The notes beneath the pieces are model-generated. The model was not told the origin of the DNA, did not search any database, and saw only the letters and a list, made by a program, of their open reading frames with translations. Both the position numbers and the translations under genes were made by a program. A DNA stretch of 17,081 nt from positions 1 to 17,081 of the forward strand of contig JBNAWB010000065.1 in NCBI GenBank assembly GCA_049699975.1, in the 5' to 3' direction. Below, one piece after another: positions 7,987 through 15,282 of this stretch (position 1 is its first letter; each line of letters starts with the position of its first letter). Source of the stretch: CAZAGD01 sp049699975 (lineage in GTDB: Bacteria > Desulfobacterota > SM23-61).

Positions 7987-8706
7987 CTATTTGGAACCAG
8001 TATAGAGTACGGCTAATATCTTTGTTGTTTTCTGGCCGGCGCATTTGACCAGGTGCGGAACCTGAGAATCATAGTAAATGGCATCTCCAGGATGAAGAAT
8101 TTCAACTTGATCGCCCACCTGGGCCTGCATCTCCCCCTCCAGGACAAAAATGAACTCCTGACCATCGTGAATGGATAGTTCCTTTATCTCGCTGGGGACC
8201 ATAGTGATTAAAAAGGGTTCCATAAAGCGATTAGCTTTTTCCGGAGCTAAAGATTCATAAAAGTACCCATAGCGAGCACTCTTTTTCGTGCCAAACCGGG
8301 AGACAGGTTTTCGGCTATCAGCGCGGACCACAGTCATTGCTTTTTCCACACCGGGGGAAATGAAATACCCCATTTTCATTTCCAAAGCCTTACCTAATTT
8401 TATAAGCTCCCCTAAGGGCGGAATAATTTTATTGGCTTCAATCTGTTTCAAAGTAGAAAGGCTGATCCCTGTGCGCGAACTCAAGTCTTTTAAAGTGAGA
8501 CCTCTTAACTCCCTTACGGACCGGATCCGGTCTCCCAGGCTTGCTTTCTGGGCTTTAGGAAGCGGGGGAGTAATAGCTCCTTTCCACTGGGCATAGCCGT
8601 GATGCTCCGGATCTGTAAGAAAATCATCCCCGCTTCCATGAGTTGATTTCCATCCGCTTTCTTTCTTCCCCTTGGTCAACACCTTCTTTACTTTCTTTTT
8701 CTTCAT
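7987..8706 (-). CDS. XRE-family transcriptional regulator with C-terminal cupin
   Basis: This 239-residue protein starts with a lysine-rich tail of about 50 residues, followed by an XRE helix-turn-helix (about 57-112; LGDRIRSVRELRGLTLKDL and SRTGISLSTLKQIEANK) and a cupin_2 sensory domain (about 165-237; HDGQEFIFVLEGEMQAQVGD and PGDAIYYDSQVPHLVKCAG). Members of this architecture sense small metabolites and often regulate neighbouring acyl-CoA ligase or dehydrogenase genes. AAGGAG precedes the ATG. It is the second gene of an operon, 26 bases after the acyl-CoA dehydrogenase stop. It probably controls both its own operon and the facing acyl-CoA synthetase (inference). Confidence 0.88.
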   Translation of the reverse strand: MKKKKVKKVLTKGKKESGWKSTHGSGDDFLTDPEHHGYAQWKGAITPPLPKAQKASLGDRIRSVRELRGLTLKDLSSRTGISLSTLKQIEANKIIPPLGELIKLGKALEMKMGYFISPGVEKAMTVVRADSRKPVSRFGTKKSARYGYFYESLAPEKANRFMEPFLITMVPSEIKELSIHDGQEFIFVLEGEMQAQVGDQVEILHPGDAIYYDSQVPHLVKCAGQKTTKILAVLYTGSK

Positions 8707-8732
8707 TATCGTCTCCTTCTTTAAGGTGATCT

Positions 8733-9902
8733 TTATAAAGCTCTACCCGCCACCCCTATGCTGCGCGCAATAATGATGCGCTGAATCTCCGATGTTCCCT
8801 CACCAATCTCTAAGATTTTTTGGTCGCGGTAGAAGCGTTCTACTTTATAATCGCGCATTAATCCATAACCACCGTGGAGCTGCACGGCATGGTTAACACA
8901 CCTATACATTACCTCCGAACAATATAGTTTGGCCATGGCTGCCTCTTTGGAGAAGGGGCGATTCTTTTCTCGTAACCAGCATGCTTTATATAAAAGGTTT
9001 CGGGCCAACTCTATTTCCAAGGCCATATCTGCTAATTTAAAGGCGTTAATCTGAAAGGAACTTATAGGCCGTCCAAACTGAATGCGGGTGTTAGCATAAT
9101 GAAGGGCCATTTCGAAAGCCCCTTGTGCTCCACCCAAACCCATGGCCGCAATGGACAGTCTTCCTCCATCAAGAGTGGCTAACATCTGGTGGAAGCCATC
9201 TCCTCTTTTACCCAATAAATTCTCTTTCGGAACAAGGCAATCCTCGAAAAAAAGCTCGCCCGTATTGGAAGCGCGCCACATCATCTTGCCTTTCATCTCG
9301 CGGGCGGTAAATCCTGGAGCATCCTTGGGTACTAAGAAACAACTTAACTCTCTCTTTCCATCTTCCCTTACCCCTGTTATAGCTTGCACTACAACTACAC
9401 CCGTCAAAGGATTAGCCGAGTTGGTAATGAATATCTTCGAGCCATTAATTACCCAATAATCTCCTTTGAGCTCCGCTCTGGTTTGGGAGCTACCTGCATC
9501 TGACCCGGCATTGGGCTCCGTTAACCCAAAGGCCGCCAACATCTTGCCCGAACAAAGCTTGGGGAGCCATTCTTTTTTTTGCTTTTCATTGCCAAAGTAA
9601 TAAATTGGCCCTATACCAAGAGAATTGCCCGCAGCAATAGTAGCCGCCTGCGAAGCATCAACTCTGGCTAGTTCTTCAACGGCAATTATGTATGCTATAT
9701 AGCCCATATTCGACCCCCCATATTTTTCAGGCACGAAACAACCCAAAAGCCCGAGTTCTCCCATCTTGAGGGTTAGCTCCACAGAAAATTCTTCTTTAGC
9801 ATCCAGCTCGTCAGCCAAAGGGGCAATTTCTTTTTCTGCAAAATCGCGTACGGCTTGCCGGGTTAAATTTTGTTCTTCGGTGAGGTCAAAATTGAGGGCC
9901 AT
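8733..9902 (-). CDS. acyl-CoA dehydrogenase
   Basis: This FAD flavoenzyme introduces the 2,3 double bond in acyl-CoA (beta-oxidation step 1) and passes electrons to ETF. The start at 9902 gives 389 residues, the usual length, and is preceded by GAGGTG five bases away. A longer frame back to 9983 adds 27 residues without family resemblance. Landmarks are the N-terminal LTEEQNLTRQAVRDFAEKEIAP, the FAD-binding FGLTEPNAGSDAGS stretch, WVINGSKIFITN, the RIQFGRPISSFQ loop and QLHGGYG. The catalytic base is E368 in IGEGTSEIQ, the same place as in short-chain and butyryl-CoA dehydrogenases. Substrate length is not determined. Confidence 0.93.
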   Translation of the reverse strand: MALNFDLTEEQNLTRQAVRDFAEKEIAPLADELDAKEEFSVELTLKMGELGLLGCFVPEKYGGSNMGYIAYIIAVEELARVDASQAATIAAGNSLGIGPIYYFGNEKQKKEWLPKLCSGKMLAAFGLTEPNAGSDAGSSQTRAELKGDYWVINGSKIFITNSANPLTGVVVVQAITGVREDGKRELSCFLVPKDAPGFTAREMKGKMMWRASNTGELFFEDCLVPKENLLGKRGDGFHQMLATLDGGRLSIAAMGLGGAQGAFEMALHYANTRIQFGRPISSFQINAFKLADMALEIELARNLLYKACWLREKNRPFSKEAAMAKLYCSEVMYRCVNHAVQLHGGYGLMRDYKVERFYRDQKILEIGEGTSEIQRIIIARSIGVAGRAL

Positions 9903-10309
9903 TTTAACACCTCGTAGATTCTTTAATTGATATTTGGCAGGTAAGCCAATATAAATTTTTTTACTTTTCAAGTCAAGGACCAATTATTCATTAATCCCCG
10001 TCAATAATTTCCCTTTTTGCCTTAGGTGGCGCAGATAAGAACTAACTAAAATATTCTTTTTCCTCTTTCCCTTTTTAGAAAAATAGAAGAGTTAATTTTA
10101 GTAATCTACCTTCGCCAATTTTATACTTGCTTTTAAACTTAAACTAATTCATAATTTTTTCGCTCGGAGGATAACACTTTTTGATTAGACTCGTTATAAC
10201 CGGGATTTATCATTTCTAAGAATAATCGCCAGGCATGTAACTTTTTGCATAAATTGCTAAGAAAAAATTGCTCAATTTAAGTCAAAATAAGCAAAAAGGA
10301 GGCGAAAAT
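9903..10309. other. divergent intergenic region, regulatory
   Basis: This AT-rich stretch separates the leftward acyl-CoA dehydrogenase from the rightward phosphatase. I see no gene. A possible rightward promoter is TTGATT (10181-10186) with GATTTA or ATTTAT about 17 to 18 bases later. The Shine-Dalgarno AAGGAGG (10296-10302) for the phosphatase is strong. No riboswitch or RNA gene was recognised. Confidence 0.4.
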
Positions 10310-11947
10310 ATGGCCAAAAAAATCAGCCGACGAGAATTCATTCAGGAATGCGGTTTAGCAACCCTCGGAGTCTTTGTTATTGGGGAAGAGATCTTCCTTA
10401 AAAGAAATATAGCCCAAGCGGCAAAGGATAATTGGGATGCAGGTAATCTCCATCATTTAATTCCAATAGTAAATCATGAGCGGATCTTTATTAAAACTTC
10501 TTTTAAATCTCCTCTTAAAAAAGCGCCCCGATTAAAAATAGGCCAACGTTATGCGGAAGGAATAAAAAGTGATACGTTGGGGCGTTTCTGGCAGTTTGAT
10601 ATAAGCGGTTTGGAAGCAGGTAAAGAATATGAGTTAAGAATTGAAGATGGGGCAGGTGGTTTCCTCTGCGATCCCTGGCCTTTAAAAACTTTTCCTCATC
10701 CTAAATCCAAAGTTGAGCACCTGCGTATATTAGCTTTCACCTGAGGAGGTGGGAATGGCAACATTCCCACTCTTGCGGGCAAGAGTACATTTTTACCTTT
10801 GGGGCCACGTCAGCGTCTTCTTGACCGAGCGCTATCTTTCTCTCCAGATATAATAATTAGCAATGGAGATCATGTATATTGGGACCAACGCACCTGGCTC
10901 GAACACCGCAGCCCAAGAATTCGCGAGTTGGCCAAAAAAGTATATGATGAGTATGGATACATTGATAGAAATTATGCAATTTTAGGGACTAAAAATGAGA
11001 CTATTTTTACCCGCATTGTGGATGACCAAATTGCTCAATTATACCGTACTCGCCTTCGTTCTATTCCTTCTTTTTTCATTCAAGATGATCATGATTACTT
11101 TGAGAATGATGAAGCAGAGGAAAGATGGATCACTTTTCCTCCAGATCCTTATATGCTGCGTTTGGCGCGCACTACCCAACATCTTTATTACCCCGAATTC
11201 CTGCTCGATGCTAATCAACCAAGTGGATTGGCTGGAGCCTCAGCAGATGACCGCCGGCCGGGACTATCGGAAACCTATGGTGCTATCCGTTTTGGTCGTT
11301 TAGTAGAAATGCTCCTTTATGACATCCGCCGTTATTTGACCTTGAAAGGCCATTTGGCCGTATTTGTGGACGAAGATGCAGAAAAATGGTTATTGGCTCG
11401 AACTAAAGCAGATGAGGAAACTGATCATCTAATCCATTGTCCTTCGCATCCTTTTGGGTGGTCTGCCGGCAAGTGGTGCGAATGGTATCCTGATGTTTTG
11501 GAGAAAGATGGAAAATTGGGTATAACAACTCCCAAACCATACTGGCAATCAGGATGGTTCGCTCAACATCAACGTTTGCTTAAAGCTATAGCTAACCAAA
11601 AGAGGATACCCCTCATTGTTTCCGGAGATTTACATGCTTTGGCTGCTGGTAAAATTATTAGAAGTGCTGAATTAGATTTGAGTGCTAACCCAGTGTTTAC
11701 TGTGTTAAGCGGCCCCTTGGGTACAGGAGACCTTGGTTTTCCTTCTGCTTTTCGTGATACCCCGCCGAGAGTTCCCAATCAACTAAAGGTGGAAGAAATG
11801 CTCAAGCCGTTGGAGAAAAATGGATTTACTATAATTGACTTGACTCCGCATAGCATCAAATTTCGTCTTTTTGCTTGGCGCCCGCCACAGCCTGTTGAAG
11901 AAATAGATAAAATGGACCCAGTTATCTCTTTTGAGTTAAGGCGCTAA
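10310..11947 (+). CDS. Tat-exported PhoD-like metallophosphatase with in-frame TGA, probable selenoprotein
   Basis: Two frames in the same phase (10310-10741 and 10745-11947) are separated only by TGA at 10742-10744 and together give 545 residues. The N-terminus has a twin-arginine signal (SRREFIQ, R7-R8, then a hydrophobic stretch to about residue 36), then a beta-rich domain (about 40-135) as in PhoD_N. The TGA codes residue 145 in LRILAFT-U-GGG. In PhoD-type enzymes the Cys ending this strand binds the active-site iron. The rest of the site is intact: GDHVYWD (D187, Y190), LYDIRRY (D338), DDHDYFEND (D259-D267) and SGDLH (D440, H442). Read-through as Sec would thus make a complete phosphodiesterase/phosphatase-type enzyme, whereas stopping would leave two dead halves. 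AAGGAGG lies 7 bases before the ATG at 10310, and the second half has no ribosome site (only a TTG at 10799). The alternatives are a Cys-to-stop mutation or a sequencing error. Confidence 0.85.
10742..10744 (+). other. in-frame TGA, proposed selenocysteine codon 145 of the PhoD-like protein
   Basis: The codon follows ...LAFT and precedes GGGNGNIPTL. It occupies the position of the family's metal-binding cysteine at the end of the first core strand, 42 residues before the metal-ligand aspartate of GDHVYWD. The frame, protein similarity and composition continue without a shift on both sides. Confidence 0.8.
10745..10786 (+). promoter_or_regulatory. SECIS-like tandem hairpins downstream of the PhoD TGA
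   Basis: Two perfect hairpins follow the TGA. The first is GTGGGAATG/CATTCCCAC (10749-10757 with 10762-10770), 9 bp with a GCAA loop starting 13 bases after TGA. The second is ACTCTTG/CAAGAGT (10769-10775 with 10780-10786), 7 bp with a CGGG loop starting 31 bases after TGA. They share two bases. Bacterial SECIS elements need a stem with an apical loop roughly 16 to 37 bases from the UGA and a G among the first loop bases. The second hairpin fits that rule and the first is slightly close. Confidence 0.65.
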
Positions 11948-11980
11948 AGCATAAAGACAATTTTCGCTCAAATGGATTAT

Positions 11981-12006
11981 TCCCCAAAAGCTTAGGCTTT
12001 TGGGGA
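11981..12006 (+). terminator. hairpin terminator after the PhoD-like gene
   Basis: TCCCCAAAAGC (11981-11991) and GCTTTTGGGGA (11996-12006) pair perfectly over 11 bp with a TTAG loop, 34 bases past the stop. The following sequence is AT-rich but has no long T-run, so it may act as a pause or 3'-end stabiliser as well as a terminator. Confidence 0.6.
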
Positions 12007-12379
12007 TACTTAATTCAAGGCCAAGATCATTAACCTTTTTCCTAGTTTCCTTCCATTAATAGAAAATTATGTTTGTGCTTTCTATGTCTAAGGAAAGTTA
12101 TTTATCATGGATTTTTATACCACATATTGCCAAACGGAAGTCGCCCAATGTCTTTTTAAGGAATTGGATGCTTAGGCGCATAATTTTTATTTAAATTAGC
12201 ATCTCAAGCGCAAGTCTCTGAAATGGTATAAGTTCGGCGGGCCTACTTACTACTTAGAGATCTTTTGCATCATGGTAAAAAATGAGCATTAACCATTAAG
12301 GTGATCGTGAAAAAGGAAGATTTATTAATAATTAAAAGAACCCTTCCTATCGTCTCTGAAAATGGGGGCCGTTTAGAAT
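12007..12379 (+). other. gene-poor stretch with possible decayed coding sequence
   Basis: No intact gene is visible. One phase reads MDFYTTYCQTEVAQCLFKE from an ATG near 12106 to a TAG. After a second TAG it continues with a 28-residue peptide containing KWYKFGGPTYYLE, up to a TAA. This looks like a relict with stops, but I cannot name a family. A 29-codon GTG-started frame (12301-12390) overlaps the next gene's start and has no ribosome site. It is probably not a gene. Confidence 0.3.
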
Positions 12380-13888
12380 ATGAAAACTAATTTTTTAATT
12401 TTGGATATAACAAAAATTCTCAAGGATTCCTTAATATTAATGCTATTGGGGACTTTTGCATTATCTCAAATGACATGCGGAGGTGGAAGCAAAGGTAACA
12501 ATACAATAGGAAAAGCCCCTTACCCACCCGATGAATTAAGTGCGAAGCCTGGCAATGGAGAAGTGTTAATTAAATGGAGGGAGGTTAATAATGCAATTTC
12601 CTATAACGTTTATTTTTCAACCCTACCGAATATTAGTAAAACAAGTGGGACAAAAATTTCTAATGTAAGGTCCCCTTTTTATCACACTGGCCTCAAAAAC
12701 AATACAACTTATTATTACTTTGTGACCGCAGCTAATAATTATGGAGAGAGTGTTGAATCGAAAGTAATAAATGCTACCCCTTTAGCCTCGATAATAAATA
12801 AATATATAGGCGCAACAATTAATGACTATTTGGCAAAGAAAGTTTGGGATGTTTGGAAGGATTTCAGTCCCTTACCGATTCTTCATAAAAATGGATTTGG
12901 ATGGGCACGCGTTTGGGTAAGAAATACTAGTAGTAATGATTTAAGGAATACACCACCATCGAATTGGAATACTTTGCCCTGGAAAGAAGAGTATTGGTCT
13001 TCTCTTGAATATGCTGAAAAGATTTTAAAGGAGTCGTCACAAGAAGGTATGCGGTTAAATTTAGTTTTCCTTTTGAGTGATAAACCAGCCTATTCTTTTA
13101 ACCAACCTGCACCTCCCGAGTGGGATGGGTTAAATTTGGATGAAAGTGCTGATGCTTTAGAAGAATATTGTTATAATACGACAAAATACTTTAAGGATAA
13201 AGGGCTTAATATAGAAATCTATGATATAGGTAATGAAATCGAGTATGGAATCTTAAATTTCCTTCCCGGTCAGAGAGTATATTTGCCACCTGGTATAGAT
13301 GTTATAACCGACATGGATTGGATGAAAAATAATATTTGGAACTTAGAAGCTGTCTTGTTAAAAGCAGCGATTAGAGGGGTTAAAAGGGCAGATCCAAACG
13401 CAAAAATAACATTGCATATAAATACATTAGGTTTGCGACCTGAAAATTATATTGTGAAGAGTTTCTTTAGAGCAATGGTCGATTACGGGGTTGAATTTGA
13501 TTATGCAGGATTAAGCTTCCCTTATTTTAATTATTATGATTTCCCTCAACCTTATTTTGATAGTTCTCAATGGAAAGAGGTAATAGATTATATTTCTTCT
13601 TTAGGGAAGAAGATTATAATCAGCGAGTTCACCTATCCTCATAGTTCTAATGGAATAACAGGAATTCCTGATCCCGCATATCCGTTTACTCCAGAAGGAC
13701 AAGCAAAATGGATCAAAGATTTCCTTGCATTTTTTAGAAATAATCAAAATATTGCAGCTATTTTCTATTTCTATCCTGACTATTTCCCAGGAATGAGTCG
13801 AGGATCAACTCCTGAACATGAATCCTCTGGCCTTTTCATTAATGAAACACAAATTATGCCAGCTATGTTAGAATTTAATTTAGATTAA
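12380..13888 (+). CDS. secreted FN3-GH53 glycosidase (endo-beta-1,4-galactanase-like)
   Basis: The 502-residue protein has an N-terminal hydrophobic export signal (about 10-32) followed by C33-GGGS. This suggests a lipoprotein, although the preceding QMT is not a standard lipobox. A fibronectin type III domain spans about 47-135 (PPDELSAKPGNGEVLIKW, then YYYFVTAANNYGESV). Residues about 142-500 resemble family GH53: GFGWARVWVRNT, YDIGNEIEYG (acid/base E286), LHINTLG, DYAGLSFPYFNYY and IIISEFTYP (nucleophile E416). GH53 enzymes cleave galactan side chains of pectin. The match is distant, so the substrate is uncertain. The gene is clearly more AT-rich than its neighbours. No good Shine-Dalgarno sequence precedes the ATG, and an internal start (M21) is possible. 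Confidence 0.75.
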   Translation: MKTNFLILDITKILKDSLILMLLGTFALSQMTCGGGSKGNNTIGKAPYPPDELSAKPGNGEVLIKWREVNNAISYNVYFSTLPNISKTSGTKISNVRSPFYHTGLKNNTTYYYFVTAANNYGESVESKVINATPLASIINKYIGATINDYLAKKVWDVWKDFSPLPILHKNGFGWARVWVRNTSSNDLRNTPPSNWNTLPWKEEYWSSLEYAEKILKESSQEGMRLNLVFLLSDKPAYSFNQPAPPEWDGLNLDESADALEEYCYNTTKYFKDKGLNIEIYDIGNEIEYGILNFLPGQRVYLPPGIDVITDMDWMKNNIWNLEAVLLKAAIRGVKRADPNAKITLHINTLGLRPENYIVKSFFRAMVDYGVEFDYAGLSFPYFNYYDFPQPYFDSSQWKEVIDYISSLGKKIIISEFTYPHSSNGITGIPDPAYPFTPEGQAKWIKDFLAFFRNNQNIAAIFYFYPDYFPGMSRGSTPEHESSGLFINETQIMPAMLEFNLD

Positions 13889-14008
13889 TAAAAAATAATA
13901 ATGCAAAAAAATTAAATTCATATTGCTTAAATTTAAAATCAAATAATTCTCACAAATGGTATCTTTTTCCTTGTGTGTAAGTGACATAAGCTCTTGGAAT
14001 ATTGCCTT

Positions 14009-14029
14009 TATTCAATAAATAAGTGAATA
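14009..14029. promoter_or_regulatory. inverted repeat before the DUF169 gene
   Basis: TATTCA (14009-14014) and TGAATA (14024-14029) form an inverted repeat with a 9-base spacer, about 40 bases before the DUF169 start. TTGGAA at 13994-13999 could be a -35 with an AT-rich -10 around 14017, which would put the repeat at the -10. A repressor operator is possible but unproven. Confidence 0.25.
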
Positions 14030-14068
14030 TGGGGAAAGGAAATAAACTCTGTTAAAGGAGGCTAAAAA

Positions 14069-14899
14069 ATGAACAGTAAGATCGCTGAGGCATTAAAACT
14101 TTCTTATCATCCAGTGGCCATTGTATGGACAGATGAAAAACCAGAAAAAGCCCAAGAATTCAAACAAGGGAAATGGGGTTGCGTGATGTGGATGCTGGCC
14201 AGTGCAGCTAAAGGGAAAACTGCTGTTTTTACCAAAGAAACCTATGGCTGTTGGGGTGGAGGCGTGGGCCTTGGCTTTGGAAATCAATACTTGGCATTTC
14301 CAGGAGGCATCGAATGCTTTTATTATTTCCTTTCTTCAGGCAATGACCAATGGCAGAGGGGAAAAGAGACGGGAAAACAGATTGAAAAGTTTGTGACTAA
14401 AGAATTTATGAAAGATTTTCTCCATGGTGAAGGATACCTAAAATCCCCCGAACAGGTAAGAGAATTTGTGGAATCTATGCCTATTACAGACGTGGCTACG
14501 AAATATGTGGTCTTTAAGCCTCTTGCAGAAGTAGAAGTAAATAAAGAAAAACCAGAAATTATTGTATTTTTGGCTAATTCTGATCAGCTTTCGGCTTTGG
14601 TTATTCTGGCGAACTACGGTAGAAAAGGGAATGAAAATGTAATTATTCCTTATGCTGCTGGTTGTCAGACTATAGGTATATTTGCTTATAGAGAGGCTCG
14701 GTCTGATAATCAGCGGGCGGTGGTGGGTTTAATTGATATATCTGCCAGGGTTAACTTAAGGAAACAAATAACAGGGAATTTATTTACTTTTGCTGTTCCT
14801 TGGAAGATGTTTCAGGAGATGGAGGATAATGTAAAAGGGAGTTTTTTGGAGAAGCAGACCTGGAGAATTCTTGTTGAGGAGAGCGCTCATGAGGGATAA
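14069..14899 (+). CDS. DUF169 family protein
   Basis: The 276-residue cytosolic protein matches the DUF169 (COG2043) pattern. The N-terminus is LKLSYHPVAIVWTDEKP. Cysteines lie in glycine-rich contexts (KWGCVMWML C38, YGCWGGGVGLGF C61, GGIECFYYF C83) and there is a late PYAAGCQTIG with C199. The function of the family is not established. The conserved cysteines suggest metal, cofactor or redox-active thiol binding. Shine-Dalgarno AAAGGAGG lies 7 bases before the ATG. It heads a same-strand series with the tautomerase-like and OsmC-like genes, 35 bases before the former. Confidence 0.85.
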   Translation: MNSKIAEALKLSYHPVAIVWTDEKPEKAQEFKQGKWGCVMWMLASAAKGKTAVFTKETYGCWGGGVGLGFGNQYLAFPGGIECFYYFLSSGNDQWQRGKETGKQIEKFVTKEFMKDFLHGEGYLKSPEQVREFVESMPITDVATKYVVFKPLAEVEVNKEKPEIIVFLANSDQLSALVILANYGRKGNENVIIPYAAGCQTIGIFAYREARSDNQRAVVGLIDISARVNLRKQITGNLFTFAVPWKMFQEMEDNVKGSFLEKQTWRILVEESAHEG

Positions 14900-14934
14900 A
14901 AGGTTTTAAAATTTATCAGGCAAGGAGTTTATTT

Positions 14935-15132
14935 ATGCCTACTATATTCTTCTATGGCCCAATGCTGGAAAAAGAGAAAAGAAAAATATTGATAAAGGAA
15001 TTTACGGAAACCGCGAGTAAGTTAACTGGGATCGATAAATCCGCCTTTGTGATTTATCTCCGAGAATCATCTGCAGAAGATGTAGGTGTTGGGGGCGAAC
15101 TACTGGAGGAGGTGATTAAAAGAAGGAAGTAG
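14935..15132 (+). CDS. 4-oxalocrotonate tautomerase-like protein
   Basis: This 65-residue protein begins Met-Pro-Thr-Ile, so after Met removal Pro1 would be the catalytic base of the tautomerase superfamily (4-OT, about 62 residues). The helix KEKRKILIKEFTETASKLTG and the strand SAFVIYLRES match the family's beta-alpha-beta unit. Such subunits form hexamers and isomerise enol/keto acids. The usual second-half arginines are not all evident, and the real substrate is unknown. AAGGAG precedes the start. Co-location with DUF169 and OsmC genes hints at handling of a reactive carbonyl or thiol compound (inference). Confidence 0.8.
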   Translation: MPTIFFYGPMLEKEKRKILIKEFTETASKLTGIDKSAFVIYLRESSAEDVGVGGELLEEVIKRRK

Positions 15133-15282
15133 AAATATTTACACCATGTTGATCTTGGTATTGGTCACTTGAGTTTTAGACGCGGGTTATTATGAATTTG
15201 TGCCGGCAATGAGACCATTAGGCTTTTCAAGAACAAGAGTTAGTTGCGAAGAAAAATTAATTTTTTCAAAAAGGAGAAAAAC

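Noticed and set aside
9903..9983. 27-residue N-terminal extension of the acyl-CoA dehydrogenase
   Set aside because: Family proteins begin near MALNFDLTEEQ, and a good GAGGTG ribosome site precedes that ATG.
10799..11947. Separate phosphatase gene starting at TTG 10799
   Set aside because: It has no ribosome site, lacks the first core strand and metal-ligand position, and is in the same phase as the upstream Tat-signal frame across a single TGA.
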